From Oscillospiraceae bacterium (GTDB lineage Bacteria; Bacillota; Clostridia; Oscillospirales; Ruminococcaceae): a stretch of 64,000 bases of DNA. The DNA lies in NCBI GenBank assembly GCA_900752435.1, contig CAADVD010000002.1:101058-165057 (forward strand), written 5' to 3'. Of the stretch, positions 42,633-52,366 are shown one piece after another. The first letter of the stretch is position 1. Each line of letters opens with the position of its first letter. Below the pieces are notes generated by a model. That model was not told the origin of the DNA. It made no database searches and was given only the letters and a program-made list of their open reading frames with translations. A program made the position numbers and the translations under genes.

Positions 42633-44906
42633 ATGAAAACATCGATTATTGGTTACCCAAGAGTGGGAACTTTAAGAGAATTAAAATTTGCAACTGAAAA
42701 ATATTTTAGAAATGAAATCACAGCGGATGAATTGGAGAAAACTGCAAAAACTCTGCGCAAAGAGCACTGGACAGCACAGCGTGAGAGCGGTATTGACTTG
42801 ATTCCAAGCAACGACTTTTCATTTTATGACCAAACTCTGGATACGGCCGTACTGCTGAACATCATTCCCAAGTCCTACACGAGCTTAAACCTTTCACCGC
42901 TGGACACTTATTTTGCGATGGCAAGAGGTTATCAGGGAGCGCATGGCGATGTAAAAGCCTTGGCTATGAAAAAATGGTTTAACACCAACTATCATTACAT
43001 GGTGCCCGAAATTGACGATGATACCGCCATACAGCTGAACGCTTCCAAACCGTTCGATGAATTCTTGGAAGCACAGAAATTAGGCATTCAAACAAAACCG
43101 GTTCTCATCGGAGCATTTACGATTTTAAAACTTGCACGTTTTATAGGGAAGAAAAATGCGCTGGACGTTATCGATGACATCGCACGGGTGTACGGAGAAA
43201 TTCTTGCAAAATTTGATTCCTTAGGCGCGGAGTGGATTCAGTTTGACGAGCCTTATCTGGTGCACGATTTAACAGCCGAGGACATTTCTCTGTTCCAACA
43301 GCTTTATCAAAAAATTCTGAGCGCCAAAGGAACAGGCAAAGTATTGCTGCAAACCTATTTCGGAGACATCCGGGACTGCTACAAGGAAGTGGTTTCTCTC
43401 GATTTTGACGGAATCGGTCTTGATTTCATCGAAGGGAAAAAATCCTTTGAACTCGTTCAGAAAAATGGTTTTCCATCCGACAAAATTTTATTTGCAGGTT
43501 TGGTGAACGGGAAAAATATCTGGAAAAACAACTACAGTAAGACCTTAGATACACTGAAACAACTGCAAAATTACGCAGCAAATATCATATTGAGTTCTTC
43601 CTGCTCGCTTTTGCATGTACCATATACATTGAAGCATGAAACCAAGCTGTCGGAAGAATACAAAAAGCATTTTGCCTTTGCCGTTGAAAAGCTGGGCGAA
43701 TTTGCAGAACTGAAAACCATTTGTGAATCGGATGCTCCGCTGGAGAGCAAAGAGTATTTGCAGAATCGCAATCTTTTTGATGAGGGAAGAAAGTGCGCCA
43801 ATCCGGCAGTGGCAAAACGCATAGCGGAAATTCAAGACAGCGATTTCGTAAGACTGCCAGCATTTTCCGTCCGTGAAGAGATTCAAAAGAAGGAGTTTCA
43901 CCTTCCACTGTTTCCAACCACCACAATCGGCTCTTTCCCTCAGACGGCCGATGTCAAAGCAAACCGTACCGCTTTCCGAAAGGGAGAGATTACATGGGAG
44001 CAATATGCCGATTTTAACAAGCAAAAAATTGCCGACTGCGTAGCCTTACAGGAGGAAATCGGATTGGATGTGCTGGTGCATGGCGAATATGAGCGAAACG
44101 ATATGGTGGAATATTTCGGTGAATGCTTGGACGGCTATCTGTTTACCGAAAAAGCGTGGGTGCAGTCCTACGGCACGCGCTGTGTAAAACCGCCGATTGT
44201 CTGGGGCGATATTTCAAGAGAAAAGCCGATGACTGTGGAATGGTCCACCTATGCGCAAAGTCTGACGGACAAACCGATGAAAGGGATGCTGACCGGCCCT
44301 GTGACAATTCTGAACTGGTCTTTCCCAAGAGAGGATATTTCACTGAAAGAATGCGCCTATCAGATCGCACTGGCGATTCGTGACGAGGTTCTTGATTTGG
44401 AAGCCAACGGCATTCGTGTGATTCAGGTGGATGAAGCGGCTCTGCGCGAAAAATTACCGCTTCGAAAATCGGACTGGGAATCGGACTACTTAAGCTGGGC
44501 CATTCCGGCTTTCCGATTGGTACATAGCGGCGTGAAAGCCGAAACGCAGATTCATACGCATATGTGCTACAGCGAATTTACGGATATTATTCCGGCCATC
44601 GACAGCATGGATGCCGATGTGATTACCTTTGAAGCTTCGCGCTCCGACTTAATGATTCTGGATGCATTGCAGGAAAATCATTTCCAAACAGAGGTTGGCC
44701 CCGGCGTATATGACATTCATTCACCGCGCATTCCGTCGGTGGAGGAAATTTGGTTGGCTCTGGATAAAATGCTGAAAAAAATTCCAGCGGAGAAGCTTTG
44801 GGTCAATCCGGATTGTGGACTAAAAACGAGAGGAATAGCTGAAACCAAACCAAGTCTTGTACATATGGTGGAAGCGGCGAAAAAATTGAGAAATGAAAAC
44901 AACTGA
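42633..44906 (+). CDS. metE: cobalamin-independent methionine synthase
   Basis: Transfers the methyl group of 5-methyltetrahydropteroyl-glutamate to homocysteine without B12. The protein has 757 residues with the typical duplicated barrel. N-terminal folate motifs are [11 protein letters not shown] and HWTAQ; zinc ligands lie in HTHMCYSEF and in [10 protein letters not shown] near the C-terminus. AAAGGAAGAG precedes the ATG. metF starts inside its last 14 bases, forming a methionine synthesis pair. Control by the LysR protein encoded at 51417-52337 is inferred from a shared palindrome. Confidence 0.97.
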   Translation: MKTSIIGYPRVGTLRELKFATEKYFRNEITADELEKTAKTLRKEHWTAQRESGIDLIPSNDFSFYDQTLDTAVLLNIIPKSYTSLNLSPLDTYFAMARGYQGAHGDVKALAMKKWFNTNYHYMVPEIDDDTAIQLNASKPFDEFLEAQKLGIQTKPVLIGAFTILKLARFIGKKNALDVIDDIARVYGEILAKFDSLGAEWIQFDEPYLVHDLTAEDISLFQQLYQKILSAKGTGKVLLQTYFGDIRDCYKEVVSLDFDGIGLDFIEGKKSFELVQKNGFPSDKILFAGLVNGKNIWKNNYSKTLDTLKQLQNYAANIILSSSCSLLHVPYTLKHETKLSEEYKKHFAFAVEKLGEFAELKTICESDAPLESKEYLQNRNLFDEGRKCANPAVAKRIAEIQDSDFVRLPAFSVREEIQKKEFHLPLFPTTTIGSFPQTADVKANRTAFRKGEITWEQYADFNKQKIADCVALQEEIGLDVLVHGEYERNDMVEYFGECLDGYLFTEKAWVQSYGTRCVKPPIVWGDISREKPMTVEWSTYAQSLTDKPMKGMLTGPVTILNWSFPREDISLKECAYQIALAIRDEVLDLEANGIRVIQVDEAALREKLPLRKSDWESDYLSWAIPAFRLVHSGVKAETQIHTHMCYSEFTDIIPAIDSMDADVITFEASRSDLMILDALQENHFQTEVGPGVYDIHSPRIPSVEEIWLALDKMLKKIPAEKLWVNPDCGLKTRGIAETKPSLVHMVEAAKKLRNENN

Positions 44907-45756
44907 TCTTTTTCATAACAAAACGGTGCTGTCCTTTGAAGTGTTTCCGCCCAAACGGACAGCTTCCATTGATACCATTTATGATACGCTCGGTCAATTG
45001 AAAAGCCTGAAGCCCGATTTTATCAGCGTTACCTACGGAGCAGGCGGCAGTGAAAACTGCAAAGCAACGCTGGAAATTGCTTCAGCAATCAAAAATCAAT
45101 ACCAAATCGAAAGCGTGGCGCATTTGCCCTGTATTGGATTGACGAAAGAAGAGGTACACGTTCAGCTGGAGCGCTTTCGGGATGCGGGAATTGAGAATAT
45201 TCTGGCTTTGCGCGGCGACATTCCATCGGACTGCACATCGAGAGGGGACTTCCTCCACGCCAGCGATTTGATTGCTTTTATCGAAGAATTTGGCGGGTTC
45301 AACGTGATTGCGGCCTGCTATCCGGAAGGTCATACAGAATCGGAAAGCATTCTCTCCGATATTCGTCACCTCAAAACGAAAGTGGATGCTGGTGCCAATC
45401 ATCTGATTTCCCAATTGTTCTTTGACAATCAGTATTTTTACCGTTTTCGTGAGCGCTGTGCGCTGTCAGGCATTCATGTGCCGATTGAGGCGGGGATTAT
45501 GCCTGTGGTGAATAAAAAGCAGATTGAGCGCATGGTTTCTCTTTGCGGAGTCAACCTGCCAAAAAAGTTTGTGGCGATGATGGAAAGGTACGAAAACAAT
45601 CCCGAAGCCATCCGCGATGCCGGTATCGCCTATGCAGTTGACCAAATCGTGGATTTGATTGCGCAGGGTGTTGATGGGATTCACCTCTATACGATGAACA
45701 ACCCCTATATTGCGACCAAAATTTACGAAGCCATTCACCGATTGATTTCCAAGTAA
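44893..45756 (+). CDS. metF: methylenetetrahydrofolate reductase
   Basis: Flavoprotein that makes 5-methyltetrahydrofolate, the methyl donor for MetE. The 287-residue barrel has SFEVFPPK at the start, [17 protein letters not shown] and the QLFFDNQYF motif. It overlaps metE by 14 bases with no strong Shine-Dalgarno of its own, so its translation is probably coupled to metE. Confidence 0.96.
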   Translation: MKTTDLFHNKTVLSFEVFPPKRTASIDTIYDTLGQLKSLKPDFISVTYGAGGSENCKATLEIASAIKNQYQIESVAHLPCIGLTKEEVHVQLERFRDAGIENILALRGDIPSDCTSRGDFLHASDLIAFIEEFGGFNVIAACYPEGHTESESILSDIRHLKTKVDAGANHLISQLFFDNQYFYRFRERCALSGIHVPIEAGIMPVVNKKQIERMVSLCGVNLPKKFVAMMERYENNPEAIRDAGIAYAVDQIVDLIAQGVDGIHLYTMNNPYIATKIYEAIHRLISK

Positions 45757-45771
45757 ACATAGGATAAAAAT

Positions 45772-45837
45772 TTAAGCGGCAAACTGATTTCGCATTTCAA
45801 GCGGAGTCAGTTTTGTTTTTCGTTGTATCCTTGCGTT
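45772..45837 (-). pseudogene. C-terminal fragment of an IS3-family transposase (OrfB)
   Basis: On the minus strand a 21-residue frame ending in a stop reads ARIQRKTKLTPLEMRNQ followed by FAA, which is the characteristic C-terminus of IS3-family OrfB (the NxxRIQxK-x-LTPxExRxQ pattern). Nothing of the rest of the transposase or the inverted repeats was recognised, so this is a relic. Confidence 0.5.
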
Positions 45838-45898
45838 CAGCAAAGCTTGCGCTGGATAATTGCATTGAGAACGGCTCAAGACAAAGTACACATAACAA

Positions 45899-45945
45899 AT
45901 ACTCCGATAAACACATTTTTGAAAATGCATTTATCGGAGTATTTG
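45899..45945 (-). terminator. terminator of tRNA cluster
   Basis: Inverted repeat AATACTCCGATAAA/TTTATCGGAGTATT just 3' of tRNA-Gln on the minus strand. Confidence 0.8.
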
Positions 45946-45948
45946 TAT

Positions 45949-46024
45949 TGGTTGGGCTAGCTGGATTCGAACCAGCGGAATGCTGGAGTCAAAGTCCAGT
46001 GCCTTACCGCTTGGCTATAGCCCA
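45949..46024 (-). tRNA. tRNA-Gln (UUG)
   Basis: Full cloverleaf on the minus strand: acceptor TGGGCTA/TAGCCCA, anticodon stem CTGGA ... TCCAG with loop CTTTGAC (anticodon TTG), GGTTCGAATCC T-arm and encoded CCA. Confidence 0.96.
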
Positions 46025-46032
46025 AAATTCAA

Positions 46033-46110
46033 TGGGGTGGATAGAGAGATTCGAACTCTCGGCCTCCAGAGCCACAATCTGGCGCGCTAACCAGCTGCGC
46101 TATACCCACC
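46033..46110 (-). tRNA. tRNA-His (GUG)
   Basis: Eight-pair acceptor GGTGGGTA/TATCCACC including the extra 5' G typical of tRNA-His, anticodon loop TTGTGGC (GTG), T-arm AGTTCGAATCT, encoded CCA. Confidence 0.96.
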
Positions 46111-46120
46111 ATATTTGAAA

Positions 46121-46197
<77 letters not shown>

Positions 46198-46228
46198 AAA
46201 GATAAAAATCCGGTAAGGGATTTTTAAT

Positions 46229-46302
<74 letters not shown>

Positions 46303-46344
46303 ACGGCTTATTCAATTGTGTGCTGTCTCTTAGCGACGGATTAT

Positions 46345-46373
46345 AGTATAACAAATATTTTCAGGAAAGTCAA
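46345..46373 (-). promoter_or_regulatory. promoter of tRNA cluster
   Basis: On the minus strand TTGACT (46373-46368) and TATACT (46350-46345), 17-nt spacing. Confidence 0.8.
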
Positions 46374-46452
46374 GCATTATTTTTAAGAAAAATGAAATCT
46401 TTTGAAAATTTGATGGACATAGGGATGATGCGGCCTTCTGTTCCCGAACATG

Positions 46453-46481
46453 TTGACAAACTCACTAGGATATGCCATAAT
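46453..46481 (+). promoter_or_regulatory. promoter of thiC
   Basis: TTGACA at 46453-46458 and CATAAT at 46476-46481, 17-nt spacing, directly before the TPP riboswitch. Confidence 0.8.
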
Positions 46482-46494
46482 AAAGGTAAATCCA

Positions 46495-46580
46495 ACGCAT
46501 CGGGGTGCCGCAGGGCTGAGATTGGGCAATGTCCCAGAACCCGAAAACCTGATACGGATCATGCCGGCGTAGGGAATGCA
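46495..46580 (+). promoter_or_regulatory. TPP riboswitch (THI element)
   Basis: Contains the conserved GGGGTGCC, GGGCTGAGA, AACCTGATACGGATCATGCC and GGCGTAGGGAA blocks in order. A terminator hairpin follows (46596-46624), so thiamine pyrophosphate should cause premature termination before thiC. Confidence 0.97.
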
Positions 46581-46595
46581 GAAATAGAGTTTGCG

Positions 46596-46624
46596 AAGCC
46601 GTATCGTCCGATACGGCTTTTTTG
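46596..46624 (+). terminator. riboswitch-controlled terminator
   Basis: AAGCCGTATCG / CGATACGGCTT stem followed by T6. Confidence 0.9.
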
Positions 46625-46647
46625 CACGCATACAGGAGGAAAAACAA

Positions 46648-47952
46648 ATGAGCTACACCACACAGATGAACGCCGCCAAACAGGGCATTGTAACCAAAGA
46701 AATGCAGGCGGTTGCGGAATACGAAAACATGCCGGTCAACGAGGTCATGGAGCTGGTTGCCAAAGGGCAAATCGCCATTCCGGCCAATAAGAACCACAAA
46801 TGCTTAAAGCCGTATGGCGTTGGGCGTATGCTGAAAACCAAAATTAACGTCAATTTGGGCACTTCGCGCGATTGTCTGGATACCAACGTGGAACTGGAAA
46901 AGGTGATGAGCGCCGTCAACATGGGGGCGGAAGCCATCATGGACTTGAGCTCTTACGGGGATACGCAGGTGTTCCGCCGCAAGCTGACTGCGGAATGTCC
47001 GGCGATGATTGGTACGGTGCCGATTTATGATGCGGTGGTGTACTACAACAAGCCGCTGCGCACCATTACGTCGCAGGAATGGATTGACGTGGTGCGGATG
47101 CATGCGGAGGACGGCGTAGACTTTATGACCATTCACTGCGGCATCAACCGCGAGACTGCAAAACGCTTTAAAAAATCGACGCGCCACACCAACATTGTGT
47201 CACGCGGCGGTTCGATTATCTTTGCATGGATGGAGCTGACGGGACAGGAGAACCCGTTCTATGAGCATTATGACGAAATTCTTGACATCTGTCAGGAGTA
47301 CGATGTAACACTGAGCTTGGGTGATGCGTGCCGTCCGGGCAGCATTGAGGACGCCAGTGACATTTCTCAGATTGAAGAGCTGGTGACCTTGGGTGAGCTG
47401 ACGCAGGCCGCTTGGAAGAAGGACGTGCAAATCATCATTGAGGGGCCGGGACACATGCCGCTCAATCAGATTCAGGCCAATATGGAAATTCAGAACACCA
47501 TCTGCAAAGGCGCACCGTTCTATGTGCTCGGACCTTTGGTGACGGATGTTGCCCCGGGGTATGACCACATTACGGCGGCCATCGGCGGTGCAGTTGCGGC
47601 GACCTATGGCGCGGCATTTTTGTGCTATGTAACGCCGGCAGAGCATCTGCGTTTGCCTACCGTGGAGGACGTGAAAGAAGGGATTATCGCTTCCAAAATT
47701 GCCGCACATGCCGCAGATGTAGCGAAGGGCATTAAGGGCGCGAAGGACTGGGATTATGAAATGAGCAAAGCGCGCCGCGAGCTGGACTGGGAAAAGCAGT
47801 TTGAATTGGCGATGGATGGCGAAAAGGCGCGCCGTTACCGCGCAGAATCCAAGCCGGAAAACGAAGATACCTGCACCATGTGCGGAAAGATGTGTGCGGT
47901 GCGGAACATCAATAAGATTTTGCGTGGAGAAAACGTGGATATTATGGAATAG
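46648..47952 (+). CDS. thiC: phosphomethylpyrimidine synthase
   Basis: Radical SAM enzyme converting aminoimidazole ribotide to the pyrimidine moiety of thiamine. It has 434 residues; the C-terminal CTMCGKMC motif (CxxCxxxxC type) binds the [4Fe-4S] cluster. [11 protein letters not shown] and [14 protein letters not shown] are family blocks. ATG at 46648 follows AGGAGGA. No other thi genes adjoin it; it is a single-gene unit controlled by its riboswitch and ended by a strong terminator. Confidence 0.97.
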   Translation: MSYTTQMNAAKQGIVTKEMQAVAEYENMPVNEVMELVAKGQIAIPANKNHKCLKPYGVGRMLKTKINVNLGTSRDCLDTNVELEKVMSAVNMGAEAIMDLSSYGDTQVFRRKLTAECPAMIGTVPIYDAVVYYNKPLRTITSQEWIDVVRMHAEDGVDFMTIHCGINRETAKRFKKSTRHTNIVSRGGSIIFAWMELTGQENPFYEHYDEILDICQEYDVTLSLGDACRPGSIEDASDISQIEELVTLGELTQAAWKKDVQIIIEGPGHMPLNQIQANMEIQNTICKGAPFYVLGPLVTDVAPGYDHITAAIGGAVAATYGAAFLCYVTPAEHLRLPTVEDVKEGIIASKIAAHAADVAKGIKGAKDWDYEMSKARRELDWEKQFELAMDGEKARRYRAESKPENEDTCTMCGKMCAVRNINKILRGENVDIME

Positions 47953-47978
47953 TAAAAGCGGCTTTATCTGCAAAAAGA

Positions 47979-48030
47979 AAGCCAGCATAGAAAGCGAACA
48001 ATTGTTACGCTTTCTATGCTGGCTTTTGTG
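47979..48030. terminator. bidirectional terminator
   Basis: Long perfect stem AAAGCCAGCATAGAAAGCG with CGCTTTCTATGCTGGCTTT and a T-rich end, shared by thiC and the convergent membrane peptide gene. Confidence 0.92.
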
Positions 48031-48144
48031 CTATTTGGATGCAGATGGTAACCGCTTTTGTCGATGCCAAAGCACGCCCGCACTGGCTATAAGCACACTA
48101 AGAATAGAAATACCGGCTAGAATATAAAATAGTTTGTGTTTCAT
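48031..48144 (-). CDS. 37-residue single-span membrane peptide
   Basis: Short gene with GGAGG seven bases before the ATG at 48144. The product starts MKHKLFYILAGISILSVLIA, has one hydrophobic helix (about residues 5-25) and a basic tail (HRQKR). It begins 24 bp after the stop of the patatin-like gene on the same strand and ends at a strong terminator, so the two probably form one transcript. Function unknown. Confidence 0.6.
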   Translation of the reverse strand: MKHKLFYILAGISILSVLIASAGVLWHRQKRLPSASK

Positions 48145-48167
48145 GATGCAACCTCCGTAGGCTGAAT

Positions 48168-49007
48168 TTATTTGCTGGCTTTGTCTGTATGTATAGTCCG
48201 ATGTGGAACCGTTGGGGCAAGAAGGCGATTCATACGAAGTACCAAATCATCACCCCTAAGAGAAAGACCGCTATGGGAAAAGTGCGGCATACATTTTGTC
48301 CAATCGGTGGCTTGAGATACACGCAGAACATGGGCGGTTTGTTGATATCCTTTTTCTATCATATAAGCAACAGTTTGGCGGTTACAAGTAAAATGTTTTG
48401 TCGAAATTTCCTGATTAAACAGAGAAATGCTGAGAATAGGTGGGTGAGACGTATTTTCATAAAGAGGCAGATGTGAATTAAAGTGTACAACAAGCAAAGC
48501 ATCTAATTCTGTATTCAGCAAAGGTTCCAGCGGAACATTATCTACGATTGCACCATCACAAAATCGGTGTTCGTCAATTATAACCGGTTTGGAAAATTTG
48601 GGAAGGGATACGCTGGCAAGCAAGTATTGCCGACGTTGTTCGCAGGATAGAGCCTGTAAGTTGATGTAGGCTAAACAGCGCTGATCTAGATTGTAGCAGG
48701 CGATATAGAGTGGACAGAATAGCGTGTCTTTCGGTGAAACAACAGATGCAATAGTGTCTTCTAAAAAGGAAGAACGCACGATGCGACGCAAAAAATCCCG
48801 CGGTGAATGAATGGTCAGCTCACTCCAAATGCGTTCGGCCAGGTGCAAGTTGCCGCTTGCACAGGCATAGGCGTTTAGACTTCCAATAGAAGCGGCACTG
48901 ATTCCGCCAATGGAATCGGGCGGCAGGAATTTTTCCAGCGCCCGATATGCGCCGATTTGATAGGCACCCTTGGCCATTCCACCGGAAAATACAAGACCGA
49001 ATTTCAT
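48168..49007 (-). CDS. patatin-like phospholipase family protein
   Basis: Predicted serine lipid acyl hydrolase of 279 residues. The N-terminal oxyanion loop FSGGMAKGAYQIGAYRAL, nucleophile motif GGISAASIGSLNA and Asp of the FCDGAIVDNVP motif (DG[GA]) make the Ser-Asp dyad of patatins. The usual GXSXG elbow reads GISAA, with Ala in place of the last Gly. No signal peptide. GGAG precedes the start. It may be cotranscribed with the downstream 37-residue membrane peptide. Substrate unknown. Confidence 0.85.
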   Translation of the reverse strand: MKFGLVFSGGMAKGAYQIGAYRALEKFLPPDSIGGISAASIGSLNAYACASGNLHLAERIWSELTIHSPRDFLRRIVRSSFLEDTIASVVSPKDTLFCPLYIACYNLDQRCLAYINLQALSCEQRRQYLLASVSLPKFSKPVIIDEHRFCDGAIVDNVPLEPLLNTELDALLVVHFNSHLPLYENTSHPPILSISLFNQEISTKHFTCNRQTVAYMIEKGYQQTAHVLRVSQATDWTKCMPHFSHSGLSLRGDDLVLRMNRLLAPTVPHRTIHTDKASK

Positions 49008-49095
49008 GGTAGTTTCTCCAAAAATAGCGGTGTAGCTTGGTCGTTTCGTTTAGAATACCAAGAATTCTTACAAATGAAATGCAGCAACTTTATTG

Positions 49096-49293
49096 TTAGT
49101 CTTTTTTAGACAAAGCCCATACTAACGCCACAATCCATCCGATTGCTGACCATCCAAGCAAGATGTTGACAGCAATTACACCGCCTTTGCTGGCATGATC
49201 ACGCTTGACAGCAATGATAGTTGGAATCAAATAAAATGCGATTCCAATTGCACCAATGATAAGCCATAGCAGAATACCCAAAAATTCTTCCAT
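49096..49293 (-). CDS. superinfection immunity-like membrane protein
   Basis: The 65-residue protein has two membrane helices separated by a short basic loop (LIPTIIAVKRDHASKGGVIAVNILLG), the layout of the T4 Imm superinfection immunity family, which blocks phage DNA entry in T4. Chromosomal members are widespread and their role is unproven. The start at 49293 follows AAAGGAAC. Diverges from the XRE regulator across a region with repeated operator-like motifs. Confidence 0.75.
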   Translation of the reverse strand: MEEFLGILLWLIIGAIGIAFYLIPTIIAVKRDHASKGGVIAVNILLGWSAIGWIVALVWALSKKD

Positions 49294-49352
49294 AATAGAC
49301 AGTTCCTTTCTTGACAAAAAATTCTAGAAATCGATTTCTTGTTTCTATTGTA

Positions 49353-49399
49353 ATACTCAAAAAGAATATTGTCAAGACTTTTTGATACTCTAAAAGAAG
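49353..49399. promoter_or_regulatory. paired operator-like direct repeats
   Basis: ATACTCAAAAAGAAT (49353-49367) and ATACTCTAAAAGAAG (49385-49399), spaced 32 bp or about three helix turns, between the immunity-like gene and the XRE regulator. Confidence 0.55.
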
Positions 49400-49456
49400 A
49401 TTATATACATTTTAGGCTTAGCATTTTCTATAATTCGATAGAGAGGAGTGCTTGCC

Positions 49457-49783
49457 ATGACAGTCGGAGATCGAATTTCAGAATTACTTCAAAACAACGA
49501 TATGACACAAAAACAGTTGGCTTTAGAACTAAACATTGCCGTGACCACGATGAACGGTTATGTCAAAAATCATCGAGAACCAGATTTTGCTACACTGAAA
49601 CAGATTGCACGGTATTTTCATGTATCTTGTGATTATTTGCTGGATTATCCGGAATCAGCAAAAGAACAGGCAATCACGGTTTTTAAATCGACAGAGCGCG
49701 AGTTGATTGCTAACTTCCGCAAAATTTCTCCTAAAGAAAAACAGTTGTTATCAGAACTTGCGGAAATACTTGCGGAGAAATAA
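49457..49783 (+). CDS. XRE-family transcriptional regulator
   Basis: Regulator of 108 residues with an N-terminal Cro/CI helix-turn-helix (MTQKQLALELNIAVTTMNGYVKN, residues about 16-38) and a helical C-terminus that may dimerise. ATG at 49457 follows GAGAGGAG. Paired repeats lie in its upstream region, a normal position for autoregulation and control of the divergent immunity-like gene. Confidence 0.85.
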   Translation: MTVGDRISELLQNNDMTQKQLALELNIAVTTMNGYVKNHREPDFATLKQIARYFHVSCDYLLDYPESAKEQAITVFKSTERELIANFRKISPKEKQLLSELAEILAEK

Positions 49784-49858
49784 GAGCTTTTTTTAAAATT
49801 TCTTCTGACAGAAAATCGGATAAACTTAGACTTTGTGCAAATTGTTGCTGCCTTCCCC

Positions 49859-49887
49859 TTGCAATTTCCCGCTTTTTCGTTTATAAT
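49859..49887 (+). promoter_or_regulatory. promoter of fba
   Basis: TTGCAA at 49859-49864 and TATAAT at 49882-49887, 17-nt spacing. Confidence 0.8.
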
Positions 49888-49957
49888 AATAAAAGTGAAA
49901 AATTAGGGCTCGCCATTTGGCGAACAAATTTCCGTATTTGAAGTGGAGGATTTTACG

Positions 49958-50821
49958 ATGTTAGTATCTGCAAAAGAAATGCTTACCAAAGCAAAAGAAG
50001 GTCATTATGCTGTTGGTCAGTTCAACATCAACAACTTGGAATGGACAAAAGCAATTCTGTTGACTGCACAGGAATGCAATTCACCGGTTATCTTGGGTGT
50101 ATCCGAGGGCGCAGGCAAATATATGACCGGCTACAAGACCGTTGTTGGCATGGTCAATGGTATGCTGGAAGAATTGAACATTACCGTTCCGGTTGCTCTG
50201 CACTTGGATCACGGTTCTTATGAAGGCGCTTTGAAATGCATCGAAGCAGGTTTTTCTTCCGTTATGTTTGATGGTTCTCATTATCCGATTGAAGAAAACA
50301 TTGCCAAAACCAAAGAACTGGTGGCTCTCTGCAACGAAAAGGGTCTGTCCATCGAAGCGGAAGTTGGTTCCATCGGCGGTGAAGAAGACGGCGTAATCGG
50401 TGCTGGCGAATGCGCTGATCCGAAAGAATGCAAAATGATTGCAGATTTGGGCGTTACCATGCTGGCTGCTGGTATCGGCAACATCCATGGTAAATATCCG
50501 GAAAATTGGGCTGGTCTGAGCTTTGAAACTTTGGATGCTGTTCAGCAGCTGACCGGCAAAATGCCGCTGGTTCTCCACGGCGGAACCGGTATTCCGGAAG
50601 ACATGATTAAAAAAGCCATCAGCCTCGGCGTTTCCAAAATCAACGTGAACACCGAATGCCAGCTTTCCTTTGCGGCGGCAACCCGTAAATACATTGAAGA
50701 AGGCAAAGATTTGCAGGGCAAAGGCTTTGACCCGAGAAAACTGTTGGCGCCGGGCTTTGAAGCAATCAAAGCAACCGTCAAAGAAAAAATGGAACTGTTT
50801 GGTTCTGTGAACAAAGCGTAA
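49958..50821 (+). CDS. fba: class II fructose-1,6-bisphosphate aldolase
   Basis: Zinc-dependent aldolase of glycolysis and gluconeogenesis, 287 residues. Zinc and catalytic residues are seen in LHLDHGS, IGNIHGKYP and LHGGTGIP; NVNTECQ is the phosphate-binding block. ATG at 49958 follows GGAGG; a GTG at 49943 would put the Shine-Dalgarno inside the gene. Codon use is strongly biased, as expected for a highly expressed gene. Own promoter and terminator. Confidence 0.96.
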   Translation: MLVSAKEMLTKAKEGHYAVGQFNINNLEWTKAILLTAQECNSPVILGVSEGAGKYMTGYKTVVGMVNGMLEELNITVPVALHLDHGSYEGALKCIEAGFSSVMFDGSHYPIEENIAKTKELVALCNEKGLSIEAEVGSIGGEEDGVIGAGECADPKECKMIADLGVTMLAAGIGNIHGKYPENWAGLSFETLDAVQQLTGKMPLVLHGGTGIPEDMIKKAISLGVSKINVNTECQLSFAAATRKYIEEGKDLQGKGFDPRKLLAPGFEAIKATVKEKMELFGSVNKA

Positions 50822-50847
50822 GATACGCAGTTTTATAAAAATACGGA

Positions 50848-50875
50848 GCGGGCAACAATATGTTGCCCGCTTTTT
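50848..50875 (+). terminator. intrinsic terminator after fba
   Basis: GCGGGCAACA-ATA-TGTTGCCCGC followed by T5. Confidence 0.95.
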
Positions 50876-50905
50876 ATGAGTACCTAGACAGGGAGGAACG
50901 AGATC

Positions 50906-51400
50906 ATGGTGCAGATACGCGCGTATCAGGAACAGGATTTACCGGCGATGACAGCAATTTGGAATCGGGTTGTGGAGGACGGACAAGCATTTCCGCAGAT
51001 GGAACCGCTTACGGAGCAGGAAGCGGCGGAATTTTTTGCCGCCCAGACCTTTACTGCAGTAGCGGACAACGGAGATGAAGTGGTGGGTTTGTATATTCTG
51101 CATCCCAACAACGTTGGACGTTGTGGACATCTTGCGAATGCCAGCTATGCGGTGAAAGAAGGATACCGTGGCCAACACATTGGGGAAATGCTGGTTCGGC
51201 ACTGTATTCAGCAGACGGCACTGTGCGGATTTCGGATCTTGCAGTTCAATGCCGTGGTAGCGACCAATAAAGCGGCACATCATCTGTACGAAAAAATTGG
51301 TTTTCAGCGACTAGGAATCGTGCCCAAAGGCTTTCTAATGAAAAATGGACAGTATGAGGATATTGTGCTGTATTATATGGAGTGTGAAAAGGGGCTGTAA
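50906..51400 (+). CDS. GNAT-family N-acetyltransferase
   Basis: Acetyltransferase of 164 residues. The acetyl-CoA-binding block is YAVKEGYRGQHIGEMLVRHC (R-G-x-x-I-G form), followed by LQFNAVVATNKAAHHLYEKIGF. GGGAGGA precedes the ATG. Resembles uncharacterised YncA/YhbS-like members; substrate unknown. Confidence 0.85.
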   Translation: MVQIRAYQEQDLPAMTAIWNRVVEDGQAFPQMEPLTEQEAAEFFAAQTFTAVADNGDEVVGLYILHPNNVGRCGHLANASYAVKEGYRGQHIGEMLVRHCIQQTALCGFRILQFNAVVATNKAAHHLYEKIGFQRLGIVPKGFLMKNGQYEDIVLYYMECEKGL

Positions 51401-51416
51401 AAATAGTCCCTTTTGA

Positions 51417-52337
51417 TTATAATACGGTAAATCCGCTGTCAGCAATCAGCATTTTCAACTGACGGATATAGCATAGAGCGGTTGCGCTCAACGGCACCTT
51501 TTGATTGGAAATGAACCCAATCCGCATAGTTTCTTCCGTTTTTAATTTGACGGAGATAATATTGTCACCATTTAAATTGCTGTTCAGCACACCGCTGCAA
51601 ATGGTGTATCCGTTCAGACCGATTAAGAGGTTAAAAAGTGTGGCTCGGTCGCTGACATGAATCGCTTTTTTATGTGCTTCCGTGCTCAATATTTCCTCTG
51701 AAAAATAAAACGAGTTGTAGGTTCCCTGTTCAAATGCCAAAAAGGGATAGTCCTCCAAATCTTCAAGAGAAACCTCATCGGCATCCGCCAGCGGATGTGC
51801 GGAGCTGATAAATACATGAGGATTGGCGTCAAACAGAGGTGTAAAGGTCAAATGGTTCTCCTTCATCAGCTTTTTTAGGACTTTTTCGTTAAAGTTACTG
51901 AGATATAAAATGCCAATTTCACTGCGGAAGTTGGCAACATCTTCGATGATTTCATAGGTTCTTGTTTCGCGCAGTGTGAATTCGTATTCATCGGTTTCCA
52001 GCGATGCAATCAGATTGACAAACGCATTGACTGCAAACGCATAGTGCTGGGTTGAGATGGCGCAAAGCTGTTTGGAGGGTTTTTTGTTTGTATACCGCTG
52101 TTCCAGCAATTCGGTTTGTTCCACAATCTGTCTGGCATAGGAAAGGAATTCCGTGCCATCGGAGGACAGCGAAATCCCTTTTGAGGAGCGGTAAAAAATT
52201 TCGATTCCAAATTCATTTTCGATCTCTTTTAATGCTGCCGAAAGACTGGGTTGTGAAATATAAAGCTGTCTTGCGGCTTCGGTGATGGAGCCGCACTCCA
52301 CGATTTTGATGACGTATTTTAGCTGCTGAATGGTCAT
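51417..52337 (-). CDS. LysR-family regulator of the MtaR/CmbR/MetR type
   Basis: Transcription regulator of 306 residues. The N-terminal helix-turn-helix is GSITEAARQLYISQPSLSAALKEIE; the remainder is a substrate-binding fold. Stretches such as QHYAFAVNAFV, RETRTYEIIEDV, NFRSEIGILY, YNSFYFSEEILS and SDRATLFNLLIGLNGYT recall streptococcal MtaR/CmbR/MetR regulators of methionine and cysteine genes. An ATAG-N7-CTAT palindrome covers its own transcription start, and another lies upstream of metE, so it probably represses itself and activates metE-metF. Confidence 0.85.
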   Translation of the reverse strand: MTIQQLKYVIKIVECGSITEAARQLYISQPSLSAALKEIENEFGIEIFYRSSKGISLSSDGTEFLSYARQIVEQTELLEQRYTNKKPSKQLCAISTQHYAFAVNAFVNLIASLETDEYEFTLRETRTYEIIEDVANFRSEIGILYLSNFNEKVLKKLMKENHLTFTPLFDANPHVFISSAHPLADADEVSLEDLEDYPFLAFEQGTYNSFYFSEEILSTEAHKKAIHVSDRATLFNLLIGLNGYTICSGVLNSNLNGDNIISVKLKTEETMRIGFISNQKVPLSATALCYIRQLKMLIADSGFTVL

Positions 52338-52351
52338 TGGATCACCTGCCC

Positions 52352-52366
52352 ATAGTTTTTTTCTAT
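52352..52366. promoter_or_regulatory. Met-box-like palindrome at the LysR promoter
   Basis: ATAG-TTTTTTT-CTAT directly downstream of the LysR -10, at the expected transcription start. It matches the metE site except for one base of the spacer. Confidence 0.7.
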
